A stretch of DNA of 48,663 nt from Bryobacterales bacterium (GTDB taxonomy: Bacteria > Acidobacteriota > Terriglobia > Bryobacterales > Bryobacteraceae), in NCBI GenBank assembly GCA_016789905.1, contig JAEUQC010000043.1, positions 1-48,663 on the forward strand, given 5' to 3'. Made by a program: the position numbers and the translations under genes. Below are positions 7,220 through 17,200 of the stretch, in pieces (the first letter of the stretch is position 1; every line of letters starts with the position of its first letter). The notes beneath the pieces were generated by a model that saw only the letters and a list, made by a program, of their open reading frames with translations, was not told where the DNA came from and made no database searches.

Positions 7220-9802
7220 ATGCGAGAGTGGGGGAAAGATCCGATTGATGAGGAGTTGCGGGAGCATTTTGAGGCGCTGCGCCACGAGCGCCTGGCAGCC
7301 GGGGATACGGAGGAACAGGCAACCCGATTTGCACGGCACCGGTTGGGTCATGTGGTGGCGATTGGGGAAGAGGTGCGGGGATTGAGCTGGTTTCACCGGG
7401 CGGATGCAATTTGGCGGCACGGGCGGTTTGCGCTGCGATCGTTTCACCGGCACGGGGGCGCATATCTATTGGCCACAGCAATTTTGAGTATCGGAATTGC
7501 GTTGAGCGTGGCCGTCTTTTCATTAGTGGACGCGGTGGTGCTGGCGCCGCTGCCGATTCCAGAGCAGGATCGGGTACATCTGTTGTGGAAAACGGACCCT
7601 TTGAATTCTCCACGGTTGGTGGGCGAGATGGCCTATCCGGAGTTGGCGGATTTGCAGGCGACGATGCCAGAGTGGGAACATGTGGCGCTGTTCCCGGCGG
7701 CGCCATACGGGAACGGGCGGGTGTTGCAGACGGGAACAGGAGACCCAATCCAGATTGAATCCTGCCCGGCGACGCCGGCCTTTTTCAAGGCACTGGGCGT
7801 GGCGCCAGCAATGGGCCGCGACTTTGAGCCAGGTGACACAGCGCCCGTAGTGGTGCTTTCCGACCGCGTGTGGCGGGAGCAGTTTGGCGGGAGAGCGGAT
7901 GTAGTCAACACGCAGGTGCGGCTAAACGGCCGGGGGCATACGGTGATTGGCGTAATGCCGCCGGCGTTCGATTTTCCGCGCGGCGTGGGACTGTGGGTGA
8001 ATCTGCCGGCGTCAATAAAGCGGTCAATGATCTGGCTGCAAGCGGTGGGGCGCGCGCGGCCCGGTGTGTCGCGGCAGCAGTTGCAGGCTTCCGCGGACCG
8101 CACGTTCCGGATGCAGGTAACGGATCATCCGGATGAATATGTCAACTCGCAGCGGTCCGTGGTGACACCGATCGCGGAGTTCTTGACAGGCTCATCGAAA
8201 ACACAACTGTTGCTATCGCTAGGTGCCTCCATTCTGCTGCTGCTATCGGCATGCGTGAGCGCGGGAAACCTGTTTTTGTCGCGGGCGCTGGCGCGCCGGC
8301 AAGAAGTAGCCACACGGGCATCGCTGGGTGCGACGCCAGGGCAGATTTTGGCACAGTTCGCGACAGAAGCGATGCTGGCGGCGGGAATGGCGGCGACGGC
8401 CGGAGGCGTGTTGGCGGCAGGACTGATCCGGCTATTGGTGCGTTGGGCACCGGCGGAGATACCGCGAATTGAGACGGCTGGCCTAAACCTTGGCGCGCTA
8501 TTGTTCGCGGCGGGCGTGGCCCTGTTGGCGGCGTTGGCATGTGGAGTGGGACCTGCGCTACTAGTGCGGGGAAAGCACCTGGACGCGTTGATGCGCGACG
8601 GGGGAACGCGGACAGCCGGATCGTGTACCGGCAGACGATTGCAACGTGCATTTGTGTTCTTGCAGGCGGCATTCACCGTAGTGATTCTGGTCGCGGGCAC
8701 GATGTTGTTTGCCAGTTACAGGGCGATGCTGCGGACCGACATCGGACTGGGGCATCGGGATGCGCTGACGATCAACCTGGCGCTGCGCGGACCCCGAGTG
8801 ACGCCGGAGAGCTTTCGAGCGTTCTATTTGGAGTTGATCGAGCGGCTGCGGGCAACGCCGGAGATCACCCACGCCGCGGGCGTTTTGCTGCGTCCGCTGG
8901 AGGGCACCATTGGCTGGGATACGGAATACACCATGGAATTTGAGAACGGAACGCGAGACCCGGACCGCGTGCGGAAGGCGAATTTCGAAGCGGTGACAAC
9001 AGGTTACTTCGCGGCGATCGGGACGCCCTTGCTGGAAGGCCGGGACTTCAATGAACACGACACGATGGAGTCAGAGAAAGTGGTGATTATCAGCCGGTCT
9101 TTGGCGGAACATTTCCGGGCAGCGGGGTTGGAGCCGCTTGGCCAGCGGATGCGGACTTTCGGTGAGACGCGGAAGATCGTTGGTGTGACGGCGGACGCGC
9201 GTTATCGCGGCGTGGTGCGGGCAGGGGAAGATGTGTATGTTCCGAACCGGCAGGTGAACGTGCCAACAAATTATTTGGTGGTGCGTGGGCGAGTTCCGGC
9301 GGGGCAACTATTGAGAGTTGTGCGCCAGACCGTGAAGCATATGGACCCGGAACAGGCGATGGCCGGCGAGGCAACGCTGGGCGAACTGGTGGAAAAGAAC
9401 ACGGCACGGGAACGGTTCAACGTAGCAATTCTGTTACTTTTCGCAATCGGCGCAGTTGTGCTGGCGGCGGCGGGGATTCTGAGCGTGGTGCGCGAATCGA
9501 TCACGGTGCGGGCGAAGGAAATTGCAATTCGAATTGCACTGGGTGCGGGCCAGGGACGGCTGGCTGCGCAAACGGTGCAGGGTGTGCTGGTGTGTGTGGC
9601 GGCGGGCACGGCAGCAGGTTTGGCAGGCGCGTATTTGGCGGGACCGGCGACGGAAGAGTTGTTGTACATGGTGGCGCCGCGGGACCCGGCGCTGCTGCTG
9701 GGGGCGGGGGTGTTTGTGATGTTGTTGGCGGTGGTGGCGGCCCTTGCGCCGGCGTGGCAGGCGGCGGGGGGAGAGCCGCGGGAAAGGCTGTTGTCTGACT
9801 AG
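7220..9802 (+). CDS. ADOP-family ABC-type permease (MacB/FtsX-like, duplicated)
   Basis: Inner-membrane permease of the acidobacterial duplicated orphan permease family. Residues 1-60 form the soluble N-terminal segment typical of ADOPs (DEELREHFEALR); a first helix (about 77-100) leads into a MacB-type periplasmic domain, a three-helix FtsX unit (LLLSLGASILLLLSACVSAGN onwards), then a second helix, periplasmic domain and FtsX unit ending in LAPAWQAAGGEPRERLL. The 860-residue length agrees with the family. No ABC ATPase is adjacent, which is normal for these 'orphan' permeases; the substrate is unknown, with lipoproteins, peptides or antibiotics proposed for MacB relatives. Its stop overlaps the end of the convergent serine hydrolase remnant. 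Confidence 0.94.
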   Translation: MREWGKDPIDEELREHFEALRHERLAAGDTEEQATRFARHRLGHVVAIGEEVRGLSWFHRADAIWRHGRFALRSFHRHGGAYLLATAILSIGIALSVAVFSLVDAVVLAPLPIPEQDRVHLLWKTDPLNSPRLVGEMAYPELADLQATMPEWEHVALFPAAPYGNGRVLQTGTGDPIQIESCPATPAFFKALGVAPAMGRDFEPGDTAPVVVLSDRVWREQFGGRADVVNTQVRLNGRGHTVIGVMPPAFDFPRGVGLWVNLPASIKRSMIWLQAVGRARPGVSRQQLQASADRTFRMQVTDHPDEYVNSQRSVVTPIAEFLTGSSKTQLLLSLGASILLLLSACVSAGNLFLSRALARRQEVATRASLGATPGQILAQFATEAMLAAGMAATAGGVLAAGLIRLLVRWAPAEIPRIETAGLNLGALLFAAGVALLAALACGVGPALLVRGKHLDALMRDGGTRTAGSCTGRRLQRAFVFLQAAFTVVILVAGTMLFASYRAMLRTDIGLGHRDALTINLALRGPRVTPESFRAFYLELIERLRATPEITHAAGVLLRPLEGTIGWDTEYTMEFENGTRDPDRVRKANFEAVTTGYFAAIGTPLLEGRDFNEHDTMESEKVVIISRSLAEHFRAAGLEPLGQRMRTFGETRKIVGVTADARYRGVVRAGEDVYVPNRQVNVPTNYLVVRGRVPAGQLLRVVRQTVKHMDPEQAMAGEATLGELVEKNTARERFNVAILLLFAIGAVVLAAAGILSVVRESITVRAKEIAIRIALGAGQGRLAAQTVQGVLVCVAAGTAAGLAGAYLAGPATEELLYMVAPRDPALLLGAGVFVMLLAVVAALAPAWQAAGGEPRERLLSD

Positions 9803-10776
9803 CGTTGCTCCCGGATCAGAGCGGTGGCAATCAGTTTGCCAAGGTTACCCATCGCTTGTTTCTCCAATGCATAACCACTGCCGCGAAGGCGCGCGACGAC
9901 GATGCCGTGATTAGTGAAGATCATCAAATACTGGCCGCCGTCCCCGGCCGGCTTAGCTGTTGACGGTTTGTGAAGAGGTGTAAGCGGATTTCCGAACCGA
10001 TTCTTCGCTGAGGATTCTGTTGGCGCCCCATTGTCCGGTGTTGAGGATTAACTCGCCGATCTTGCCGGGGTCAAAGGCGGAGATGGAGAGGCCAGTGTAG
10101 CCAACGGCGTGACCGGCTGCATCGGCGAACCAGGAGGTGTTTTCCCTGATACAGAGAGAATCAAGTTCCGTTCGGCGCAGGAAGCGGTCCAGGCGCTCGC
10201 CTATGGCGTGTTCGACAGCGGCGGCGACAATGGCGGGACCGGGGTTGTTGTATTTGAAGACCGTGCCGGGCGGGTCTTGCACCGCTTGCAGGCGAGCGGC
10301 TTCCACCCAGTCCCGGGCCTCGTTCCATTGTTTGAGAACGCGGTTGCTGTTGGCATTGCGGGCGTCGCGGATACCCGAGGCATGGGACATGAGTTGGCGA
10401 CGGGTGACGGCGCCCTTCGGATCTGCGGCGAACGCGGGAAGTAGCTGGCCGATGGGCAATTCGATACTGGCCCATTTCCCTTCGGGGAAGAGGCGGCTGA
10501 CTGCGACACTCACCATCCGTTTGGTGACCGTGTAGATCGAGTAGGGCTGCTGTTCGTTGAAAGCTGCCATCCGTTTACCGTCTTTGAGGACGGCGAAACC
10601 GCTGGTGCCGGCGGCCTTAGCGGCTTGGACGAGCGCGGCGACGGGAGCAGGCTTCAGACCAATGGATTCGGGCGTGAAAGGAGTGGCCGGAAGGACGGCG
10701 CAGGTGTCGGGGGGCGGGCGGCGTGTGCGATGGCAATTGATAGAAACGCCACAATGGCGACTGCGGCGCGGGACAT
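9799..10776 (-). pseudogene. Serine hydrolase (class C beta-lactamase/esterase family) broken by two frameshifts
   Basis: The pieces lie in different frames but join into one protein. A signal peptide begins at ATG 10776 (MSRAAVAIVAFLSIAIAHA) and runs out of frame near 10705-10715, where a run of six C (minus strand) would need seven to continue as PATPFTPESIGLKPAPVAAL. The central part keeps TVTK (nucleophile motif SxxK with Ser replaced by Thr), YNN (the Tyr-x-Asn motif) and PPGTVFKY. The frame then stops at 9953-9955, while the expected C-terminal segment GGQYLMIFTNHGIVVARLRG continues in another frame to a TAG at 9799-9801. Function would have been hydrolysis of a beta-lactam, ester or peptide-like amide in the periplasm. 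It trails the decarboxylase gene by 37 bases. Sequencing error at one site is possible; two make decay likelier. Confidence 0.75.
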
Positions 10777-10813
10777 TGCTGCCAGCGTCGCATCTCCACT
10801 TCCCCGAGGCGGC

Positions 10814-12235
10814 CTATAGCGACTCTGCGATTTTGAGCACGAGCCGCGGGATGGCCGCGATGTCGGCAGGCTGGGTACGGAAGTTGACGATGCAAGCGCG
10901 GAGGGCGAACTTGCCGTCGATGATCGCGTTCGATAGGAAGAGCTCGCCGGACTTTTGGATGCGGTCGAGCAGGCGCTCGTTGAGGGTGTTGATGTCCGCA
11001 ACGCCGGGCGGGTTGTAGCGGAAGGTGGTGATCGACAGGCCGGTGGTTAGGGCTTCGAGCGCCGGGTGTTTTTGCACTTCGTCGAAAAGTTGGCGGGCGA
11101 GCGCGATGTCATCTGCGATGGTTTGAATGAGGCCCTGTCGTCCGGCCGCGCGGAGGCCCATCCAGACTTTGAGCGCCCGGAAGCCGCGCGAATTTTGCGG
11201 GCCGTGCTGATAGTAGTTGAGCGGCGCATCGGCGTCAAAGTGATAGTAAGCGGGGGAGTAGTCGAACGTGTCGGGGAGATGCTGCGCGTTTTTGACGAGA
11301 GCACAGCCGGCTTCGAGAGGGGCATAGAACCACTTGTGGGGATCGACGGCGATCGAGTTTGCGAGATGCAGCGACCGCAGGTCTTCATCGGCGCCGGGAA
11401 GGGCGGCGGCGGGGGCGCCGTAGGCTCCGTCAATGTGGAGCCACAGACCTTCAGCCTTGGCGATTGCAGACAGGGCGCGAATGGGGTCGACTGCGCCGGT
11501 GCTGACGGTCCCAGCGGTGGCGGCGATAAGGAAGGGCTGAAAGCCCTGCGCGCGGTCGAGCTGAATCTGGTGAGAAAGCGCGGCTGGCTCCATTCGTTGC
11601 TGAGAATCGGCGGGAATCCAACGAATGGCATTGGTGCCCAGGCCGAACATATCAGCGGCCTTCTGAACCCACGTGTGGGTTTCTTTGGACGCGTAAACGA
11701 CAAGCCGGGCGGCGCGGACACCTTCGGCGCGAATCGAAGGACAGGCGTGCGTTCGGGCGGCGAGGAAACCGACGAAGTTGGCCATGGTGCCGCCGCTGAC
11801 CAGGACGCCGCCACAATCGGCGGGGTAGTCCAGGAAATCGGCAATCCACTTGACGCATTGGGCCTCGATTTCGGTGCCGATGGGGCCGAGGATCCAAGCA
11901 CCAACGTTGGGATTAACGGCAGCGGCCATCAACTCCGCCAGGGCGCCGATGGGCGCGGCGGAAGAGGTGACGTAGCCGGCGAAGCGCGGATGCCCGTTGT
12001 GGAGCGAGTGTTTTTCGAGCAATGCCCAGGCGTGTTGAACAATCCCGTCGTTCGCTTCAGGCACCTCGGGCAGTTTCGCGTCGCCCAGAACGGCACGGAC
12101 TTGGGAGGGCGTCTGGCCGGACGTTACTTGCGCATGAGGAAGTGCCTTATAGAAATCCGCGATTTGATTGATGAGCTGGTGGCCGGCGGCACGGAACTCT
12201 TCGGGATCCATGTCGAGCGGCGAGTGGCGGGTCAT
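10814..12235 (-). CDS. Pyridoxal-phosphate-dependent amino acid decarboxylase (group II, DDC family)
   Basis: Cytosolic PLP enzyme of 473 residues that removes the carboxyl group of an amino acid, probably an aromatic one. The PLP lysine is Lys301 in AVDPHKW; His187 (KETHTW) should stack on the cofactor ring, Asp269 (HIDGAYG) should pair with the pyridine nitrogen and SGGT (147-150) holds the phosphate. The YVTSSAAPIGALAEL region and the C-terminal NTLNERLLDRIQ fit the aromatic decarboxylase/tyrosine decarboxylase branch better than glutamate decarboxylase, but substrate is not fixed by this. ATG 12235 overlaps the mutL stop as ATGA, which both sets the start and implies coupled translation with mutL. 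The broken serine hydrolase follows 37 bases downstream. Confidence 0.92.
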   Translation of the reverse strand: MTRHSPLDMDPEEFRAAGHQLINQIADFYKALPHAQVTSGQTPSQVRAVLGDAKLPEVPEANDGIVQHAWALLEKHSLHNGHPRFAGYVTSSAAPIGALAELMAAAVNPNVGAWILGPIGTEIEAQCVKWIADFLDYPADCGGVLVSGGTMANFVGFLAARTHACPSIRAEGVRAARLVVYASKETHTWVQKAADMFGLGTNAIRWIPADSQQRMEPAALSHQIQLDRAQGFQPFLIAATAGTVSTGAVDPIRALSAIAKAEGLWLHIDGAYGAPAAALPGADEDLRSLHLANSIAVDPHKWFYAPLEAGCALVKNAQHLPDTFDYSPAYYHFDADAPLNYYQHGPQNSRGFRALKVWMGLRAAGRQGLIQTIADDIALARQLFDEVQKHPALEALTTGLSITTFRYNPPGVADINTLNERLLDRIQKSGELFLSNAIIDGKFALRACIVNFRTQPADIAAIPRLVLKIAESL

Positions 12236-14166
12236 ATGCGGTGAAAGCCTTTGAGGATGTCGCGGGTGGAGTAGCGGAGAGCGATGGGGCGGCCGTGCGG
12301 GCAGTTGGTGGGATGTTCGCATTTGGCGAGTTCGGCGAGCATCCATTCCATTTTCTGCTGATCCAGACGCATGTTGATCTTGATGGCGGCGCGGCAGGCG
12401 ATGGTCGCGCAGACGTTACGGCGCACTTCGTCGAGCGTGGCGCCGCGCAATTCGCGTTCCGATGTCTCCAGAATTTCGAAGAGTATCTTTTCGATGTCGC
12501 CAGGTTTCACGGCGGCAGGCGCCGCGGAGATGGCAATGGTGCGATTGCCAAACGGTTCGCTATCGAAGCCGCTGAGGCGGAGTTCGTCGGCGATTTGCGC
12601 ATATTCGATCTGCTGACCAGCGGTGAGTTCGATGACGATGGGCATCAACAGCGCCTGCTGTTCCACGCGGCCGGCGGCCCGCTGGCGAAGCACCTGCTCA
12701 AAGAGAATGCGTTCGTGGGCGACGTGCTGATCGATGATCCAGAGGCCGTCCCGGCCGGCGGCTAGGATGAAGCTCTCGTGGAGTTGGCCGAGCGGGCGGA
12801 GGTCCTTGAGAATGTCGAGAGAGTGCACACTGTCAAGGACAACGCCATCAGGCAGTCCGCCATGCGTGTCGGGGATGCGGGTTCTGACCGTCGCGGGCGT
12901 CGAGGGAACGGGCGGCGGGGCTTCGTTGAACTCGAAGCGAGGCGCGGGAGCGAGGGGCTGGTGCAGCGTGAAGCTCGGAAGATCGGCCGGTTGGACACCC
13001 TGGGCATCATCAGGCGGAATAACCTGGCGCAACGCCGCGTTCTCCATTTGCTGGGAAAACTCACTATATGGAAGCCGGGCGGCAGGTTGCGGAGGCGCTT
13101 GCATGGGCAGCGAGGAAAGCGGGCGGCTCTGCATGATGGACCCCCGAATCGCGTCCCGCACATAATCGTGTACCCAACTGCCATGACGAAAGCGGACTTC
13201 GGTCTTCGATGGGTGGACGTTGACGTCAACCTCTTCGGCGTCGCAATCGAGGAAGAGCAACGCGAATGGGAAGGCGCCGGGAGGCATCAGGTTGTGATAG
13301 GCCGCCTGCATGGCATGGAGCAGTAATTTGTCACGGATAAGGCGTCCATTGACGAACAGATATATGGAGTTGCGGTTGTACTTTTGCACCTGCGGCATGG
13401 AGACGAAACCGCGAAGGAGGAAGACGCGGGTGCGTTCTTCGTCCGGCACACCCTGGGGAGGATCGGGGAGGAGGAACTCCTTTTCGTGTTCACCGATATC
13501 GATTAGGTCGTCGAGGATGTGGCTGCCGAAGACCTGGAAGACGCGCTCGCGAAGCGTGGCAACTGGGGTGACGTGGAGCAGTTCGCGATTGTCGTGCCGG
13601 AGTTCGAAAGTCTTGTCGGGATGGGCGAGCGAATAGTGCGTGACAAGGGAGGCGATGTGCGCAAGTTCAGTCTGATCTGAACGGAGGAATTTCTTGCGGG
13701 CAGGGACGTTGAAGAAGAGGTCGCGAACCGTGATAACGGTGCCATTGGCAAGGGCGGCTTCGTCGCAGCGAATCATTTTGCCGCCGTGAATTTCAACGCG
13801 CGTTCCGGTGGACTCTTCCGGGGCGTGGGATTCAAGGGTAAGGCGGGAGACGCTGGCGATGGAGGGAAGCGCCTCACCACGGAAGCCGAGAGTGGAGATG
13901 GAGAACAGATCCTTGACACTCGACAGTTTCGAGGTGGCGTGGCGCTCGAAGGCAAGCATAGCGTCGTCCCGAAGCATGCCGCAGCCATTATCGGTGATGC
14001 GCAGAAGGCGGCGGCCACCGGATTCGGCTTCGATGGATATGGAGGTGGAGCCGGCATCAAGCGAGTTTTCAAGCAACTCTTTGATGACGGATGCCGGGCG
14101 TTCGACCACCTCACCGGCGGCGATCTGATTGGCAACAGCGTCTGGCAAGACGCGAATTCGGCCCAT
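12232..14166 (-). CDS. mutL: DNA mismatch repair protein MutL (endonuclease type)
   Basis: Mismatch-repair mediator of 644 residues. The GHKL ATPase domain is complete: VANQIAAGEVVERPASVIKE at the start, NSLDAG (motif I), DNGCGM (II) and GFRGEALPSI (III). A Pro-rich linker (about 340-430) separates it from a C-terminal dimer domain carrying DQHVAHERILFE, a variant of the endonuclease metal motif DQHA(x)2E(x)4E with Val for Ala, and CPHGRP near the end. It should therefore nick DNA itself, unlike E. coli MutL. MGRIRVLPD is the canonical start. Its only upstream purine run (GGAG) is two bases from ATG, too close for a normal ribosome site, while TACACT lies seven bases away, hinting at a leaderless message. 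No mutS is in the window. Confidence 0.97.
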   Translation of the reverse strand: MGRIRVLPDAVANQIAAGEVVERPASVIKELLENSLDAGSTSISIEAESGGRRLLRITDNGCGMLRDDAMLAFERHATSKLSSVKDLFSISTLGFRGEALPSIASVSRLTLESHAPEESTGTRVEIHGGKMIRCDEAALANGTVITVRDLFFNVPARKKFLRSDQTELAHIASLVTHYSLAHPDKTFELRHDNRELLHVTPVATLRERVFQVFGSHILDDLIDIGEHEKEFLLPDPPQGVPDEERTRVFLLRGFVSMPQVQKYNRNSIYLFVNGRLIRDKLLLHAMQAAYHNLMPPGAFPFALLFLDCDAEEVDVNVHPSKTEVRFRHGSWVHDYVRDAIRGSIMQSRPLSSLPMQAPPQPAARLPYSEFSQQMENAALRQVIPPDDAQGVQPADLPSFTLHQPLAPAPRFEFNEAPPPVPSTPATVRTRIPDTHGGLPDGVVLDSVHSLDILKDLRPLGQLHESFILAAGRDGLWIIDQHVAHERILFEQVLRQRAAGRVEQQALLMPIVIELTAGQQIEYAQIADELRLSGFDSEPFGNRTIAISAAPAAVKPGDIEKILFEILETSERELRGATLDEVRRNVCATIACRAAIKINMRLDQQKMEWMLAELAKCEHPTNCPHGRPIALRYSTRDILKGFHRI

Positions 14167-14211
14167 TTCTCCGAGTGTAACTGAACTGTCGCTTTGATAA
14201 GATGGCCTGCA
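14167..14211. promoter_or_regulatory. Divergent promoter region between mutL and Oar-like receptor 1
   Basis: Only 45 bases separate the two start codons. On the minus strand TACACT (14179-14174) lies seven bases before the mutL ATG. On the plus strand TAAGAT (14198-14203) lies eight bases before ATG 14212 of the receptor. Both are 4/6 matches to the -10 consensus; no convincing -35 was seen. The spacing would make both mRNAs leaderless or nearly so. Confidence 0.35.
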
Positions 14212-17200
14212 ATGAGAGTACCTAGTTCGTTCTTGATCGCCATGGCGGCGCTCTCGCTTACCGCCGTGCATGCGCAAAATTTCGCGACCGCGACTGGCTC
14301 CGTAACCGATAAAACCGGAGCCTCCGCAGCCGCCACAAAAGTGACCGCAACCAACCTCGACACGCAAGTCGCCCGTGAAACGATGACCGACGACGGCGGC
14401 TCCTACACAATTCCATTGCTGCCTCCGGGCCGCTACAAATTCTCCGCGCAGAAGACGGGCTTCCGCCAAGTGGTCCAGGACAACATCACGCTGGAAGTGA
14501 ATCAGACAGCGCGCCTGGACTTCCAACTGGAAGTCGGGCAGGTGACAGAGACGATTGAAGTAAAGGCTTCCGGACCGCTACTCGAAAGCGACAACTCGGC
14601 CATCGGCCAAGTGATTGAACAGAAGGCTGTGGCGGAACTGCCACTCAATGGACGCAACTTCGTGCAACTGGCGACGCTTGGACCGGGCGTGACCGGTGTG
14701 GGCTTTGGCGCCAAGGGTACGATCATGAGCGGCACGCGCCCGGATGACTTGCGTCCGGGCAGCGAAATCTTCGCCAACGGCAACCGCGAAGGCTCCAATA
14801 ACTTTCTTTTCGATGGAATTGACAACAACGAGCGTCTGACACTTTCCATCGTTCTTCGCCCCTCGGTGGAAGCCGTGCGCGAGTTCAAGATTCAGACCAG
14901 CCTGTTTTCCGCCGACCAGGGCCGCAACTCCGGCGCCACGGTAAACGTGATTTCGAAATCCGGTTCCAATGAATGGCACGGCAGCGCTTATGAATTTTTG
15001 CGCAACGACAAAACCGATGCGCGCAACTTCTTCCTCCCCAATAAGCCCGTGTTGCGCCAGAACCAGTTTGGCGCAAGCTTCGGCGGCAAGATCGTCAAAG
15101 ACAAAGTGTTCTTCTTCGGCAACTACGAGGGCTTCCAGCGGCGGCAGGAACGCGCGTTTGTGAACTCAGTAGCGACACCGGAAATGCGCGTTGGCAACTT
15201 CAACGCGGTGCGCGACATCTTCGATCCGACGACCCTGCGAGCCGCTCCCGGAACCGCCTCGGGCTTCACGCGGGATCCGTTCCCGAACCGCCAGATTCCA
15301 GCGAATCGTTTTGATCCGATAATGGCCCGGATGATCCAGGCCTATCCGCAGCCGACACGCGCGGGAATCATCAACAACCACACCTCGTCTCCCAAGGAGA
15401 GACAGAAATGGAATCAGGTCGACGGCCGTGTCGATTACAACATCAACGAGAAGAACAATTTCTTCGCCCGCTACTCGCAGCAGAACACGGTCACGACTCG
15501 GCCATCGACATTCCTGGACGCGACAATCCCCGGAATGGATGGAAAATTCGGATTGGGCAACGAAGACACCTTCGCTGGCGATTCTTCGCTGAAGGCGTTT
15601 CATAGCGTGGCAAACTGGGTCCGCACCTGGTCCCCCACCTTTATCATGGAAGCCAAAATTGGGTTCAACAGGTTTGACCTCGTGTTCCTCCAGGAAGGCG
15701 CCGATCCGGGCGCGAAGCTGGGCGAAAAGTTGGGCATCGCGCGTGCGAATCAGGGGCCGAACTCAGACGGAATTCCGATTTTCAGCCCGGCCGGCTACAC
15801 CGGCATCGGGCAGACCCGTTCGCTGCCCATCATCCGTTTTGAGGACACGATCAATCCTGCATTCGCCTTCACGAACCTGCGCGGGAAGCACACGCTTAAG
15901 TTCGGGACCGATTGGCGGCAGAGACGGTTAACCCAGTATCAGACGAACCGCGGTAACGGACGCTTCAACTTCGGCCGCACCTACACGGATAACCCGAACA
16001 ACGCTGGCGCGACCGGCGACGCGATGGCGGCACTGCTCTTGGGAACCGCGAGCACAATTGAACAGGACTTCACTCTGTTTGAACCGCGCATTCTGCAATG
16101 GGAGTGGAACTTCTATGTGCAGGACGACTGGCGCGTCACCGACAAACTGACGTTGAACGCCGGGCTGCGCTATGAAGTGGACACGCCGACACGCGAGTTG
16201 AACAACAAGTGGTCCAACTTCGACGTGGTGACGGGCAAACTGCTGATCGCGGGCTTCAACACGGATGAAACAACCGGCGTTACAGTAGACCGGAATAACT
16301 TCGCTCCGCGACTGGGTTTTGCCTACCGGCTGCGTCCAGGCACGGTGATTCGCGGCGGCGCGGGTATCTTCTACAACCCGGTGGGGTCTGAGAGCCTGAT
16401 GATGCGGCGCCACCGGCAGTTGCCGTTTGGGCCGATCAACACGGTGGACATCAACCAGTTCATCGCCAATCCGCGGCGCGTGTCGGCGGGGTTGGATCCG
16501 ATTCCGAACCTGGACCCGAAGGTAGTGGCGGATAACCCGGTGGGCGCGATGATCGCCATCGATCCGCGCATCCGCAACGGCATCGCGCAGCAGTACAACT
16601 TCCAGATTCAGCAAAGCCTGCCGAAAGATCTGGTGTACAAGATCGCCTACGTTGGCAACATGGGCCGCCGGCTGGAGACATCCTACGACTTCAACCAGGT
16701 GGAACCCGGCGCCGCGGCGCCCGCGTTGCGCCGGCCGTTGCGATTCGTTGCGCCAAACGTACAGGGCGCAAGCTACAACGTCAGCGACGGATTGTCGTCC
16801 TACCACTCCCTCCAGATGAGCCTGGAGCGGCGTTTCGCGAATGGCGTCGGGTTCCTGACCGCCTATACCTGGGCCCACTCGATTGACGACGTTGCCAACC
16901 AGTTCGGCGGCGGCGACAATGGCCCGATTCCCCAGGACCGCCGCTTCCGGCGCGCCGACCGCGGCACCTCCGGGCACGACATTCGGCACCGGTTCATCCA
17001 TTCGATGAATTACGAATTGCCGGTGGGCAAGGGCCGCAAGCTGGGCGCGAACATGGGCCGCGCGCTGGATCTCATTGCAGGCGGCTGGGACATGAACGTG
17101 ATTGGCGCGCTGCAGTCCGGCCTGCCGTTTACGCCGGTTCTTGCCAGCTCCGTTTCCAACGCCGGTGGCAGCCGCCCGGACCGCTACAAAGCAGGGACGA

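Noticed and set aside
11066..12244. A 392-codon plus-strand frame over the decarboxylase gene
   Set aside because: Composition is Gly/Arg-rich without motifs, while the minus strand carries all PLP-enzyme residues.
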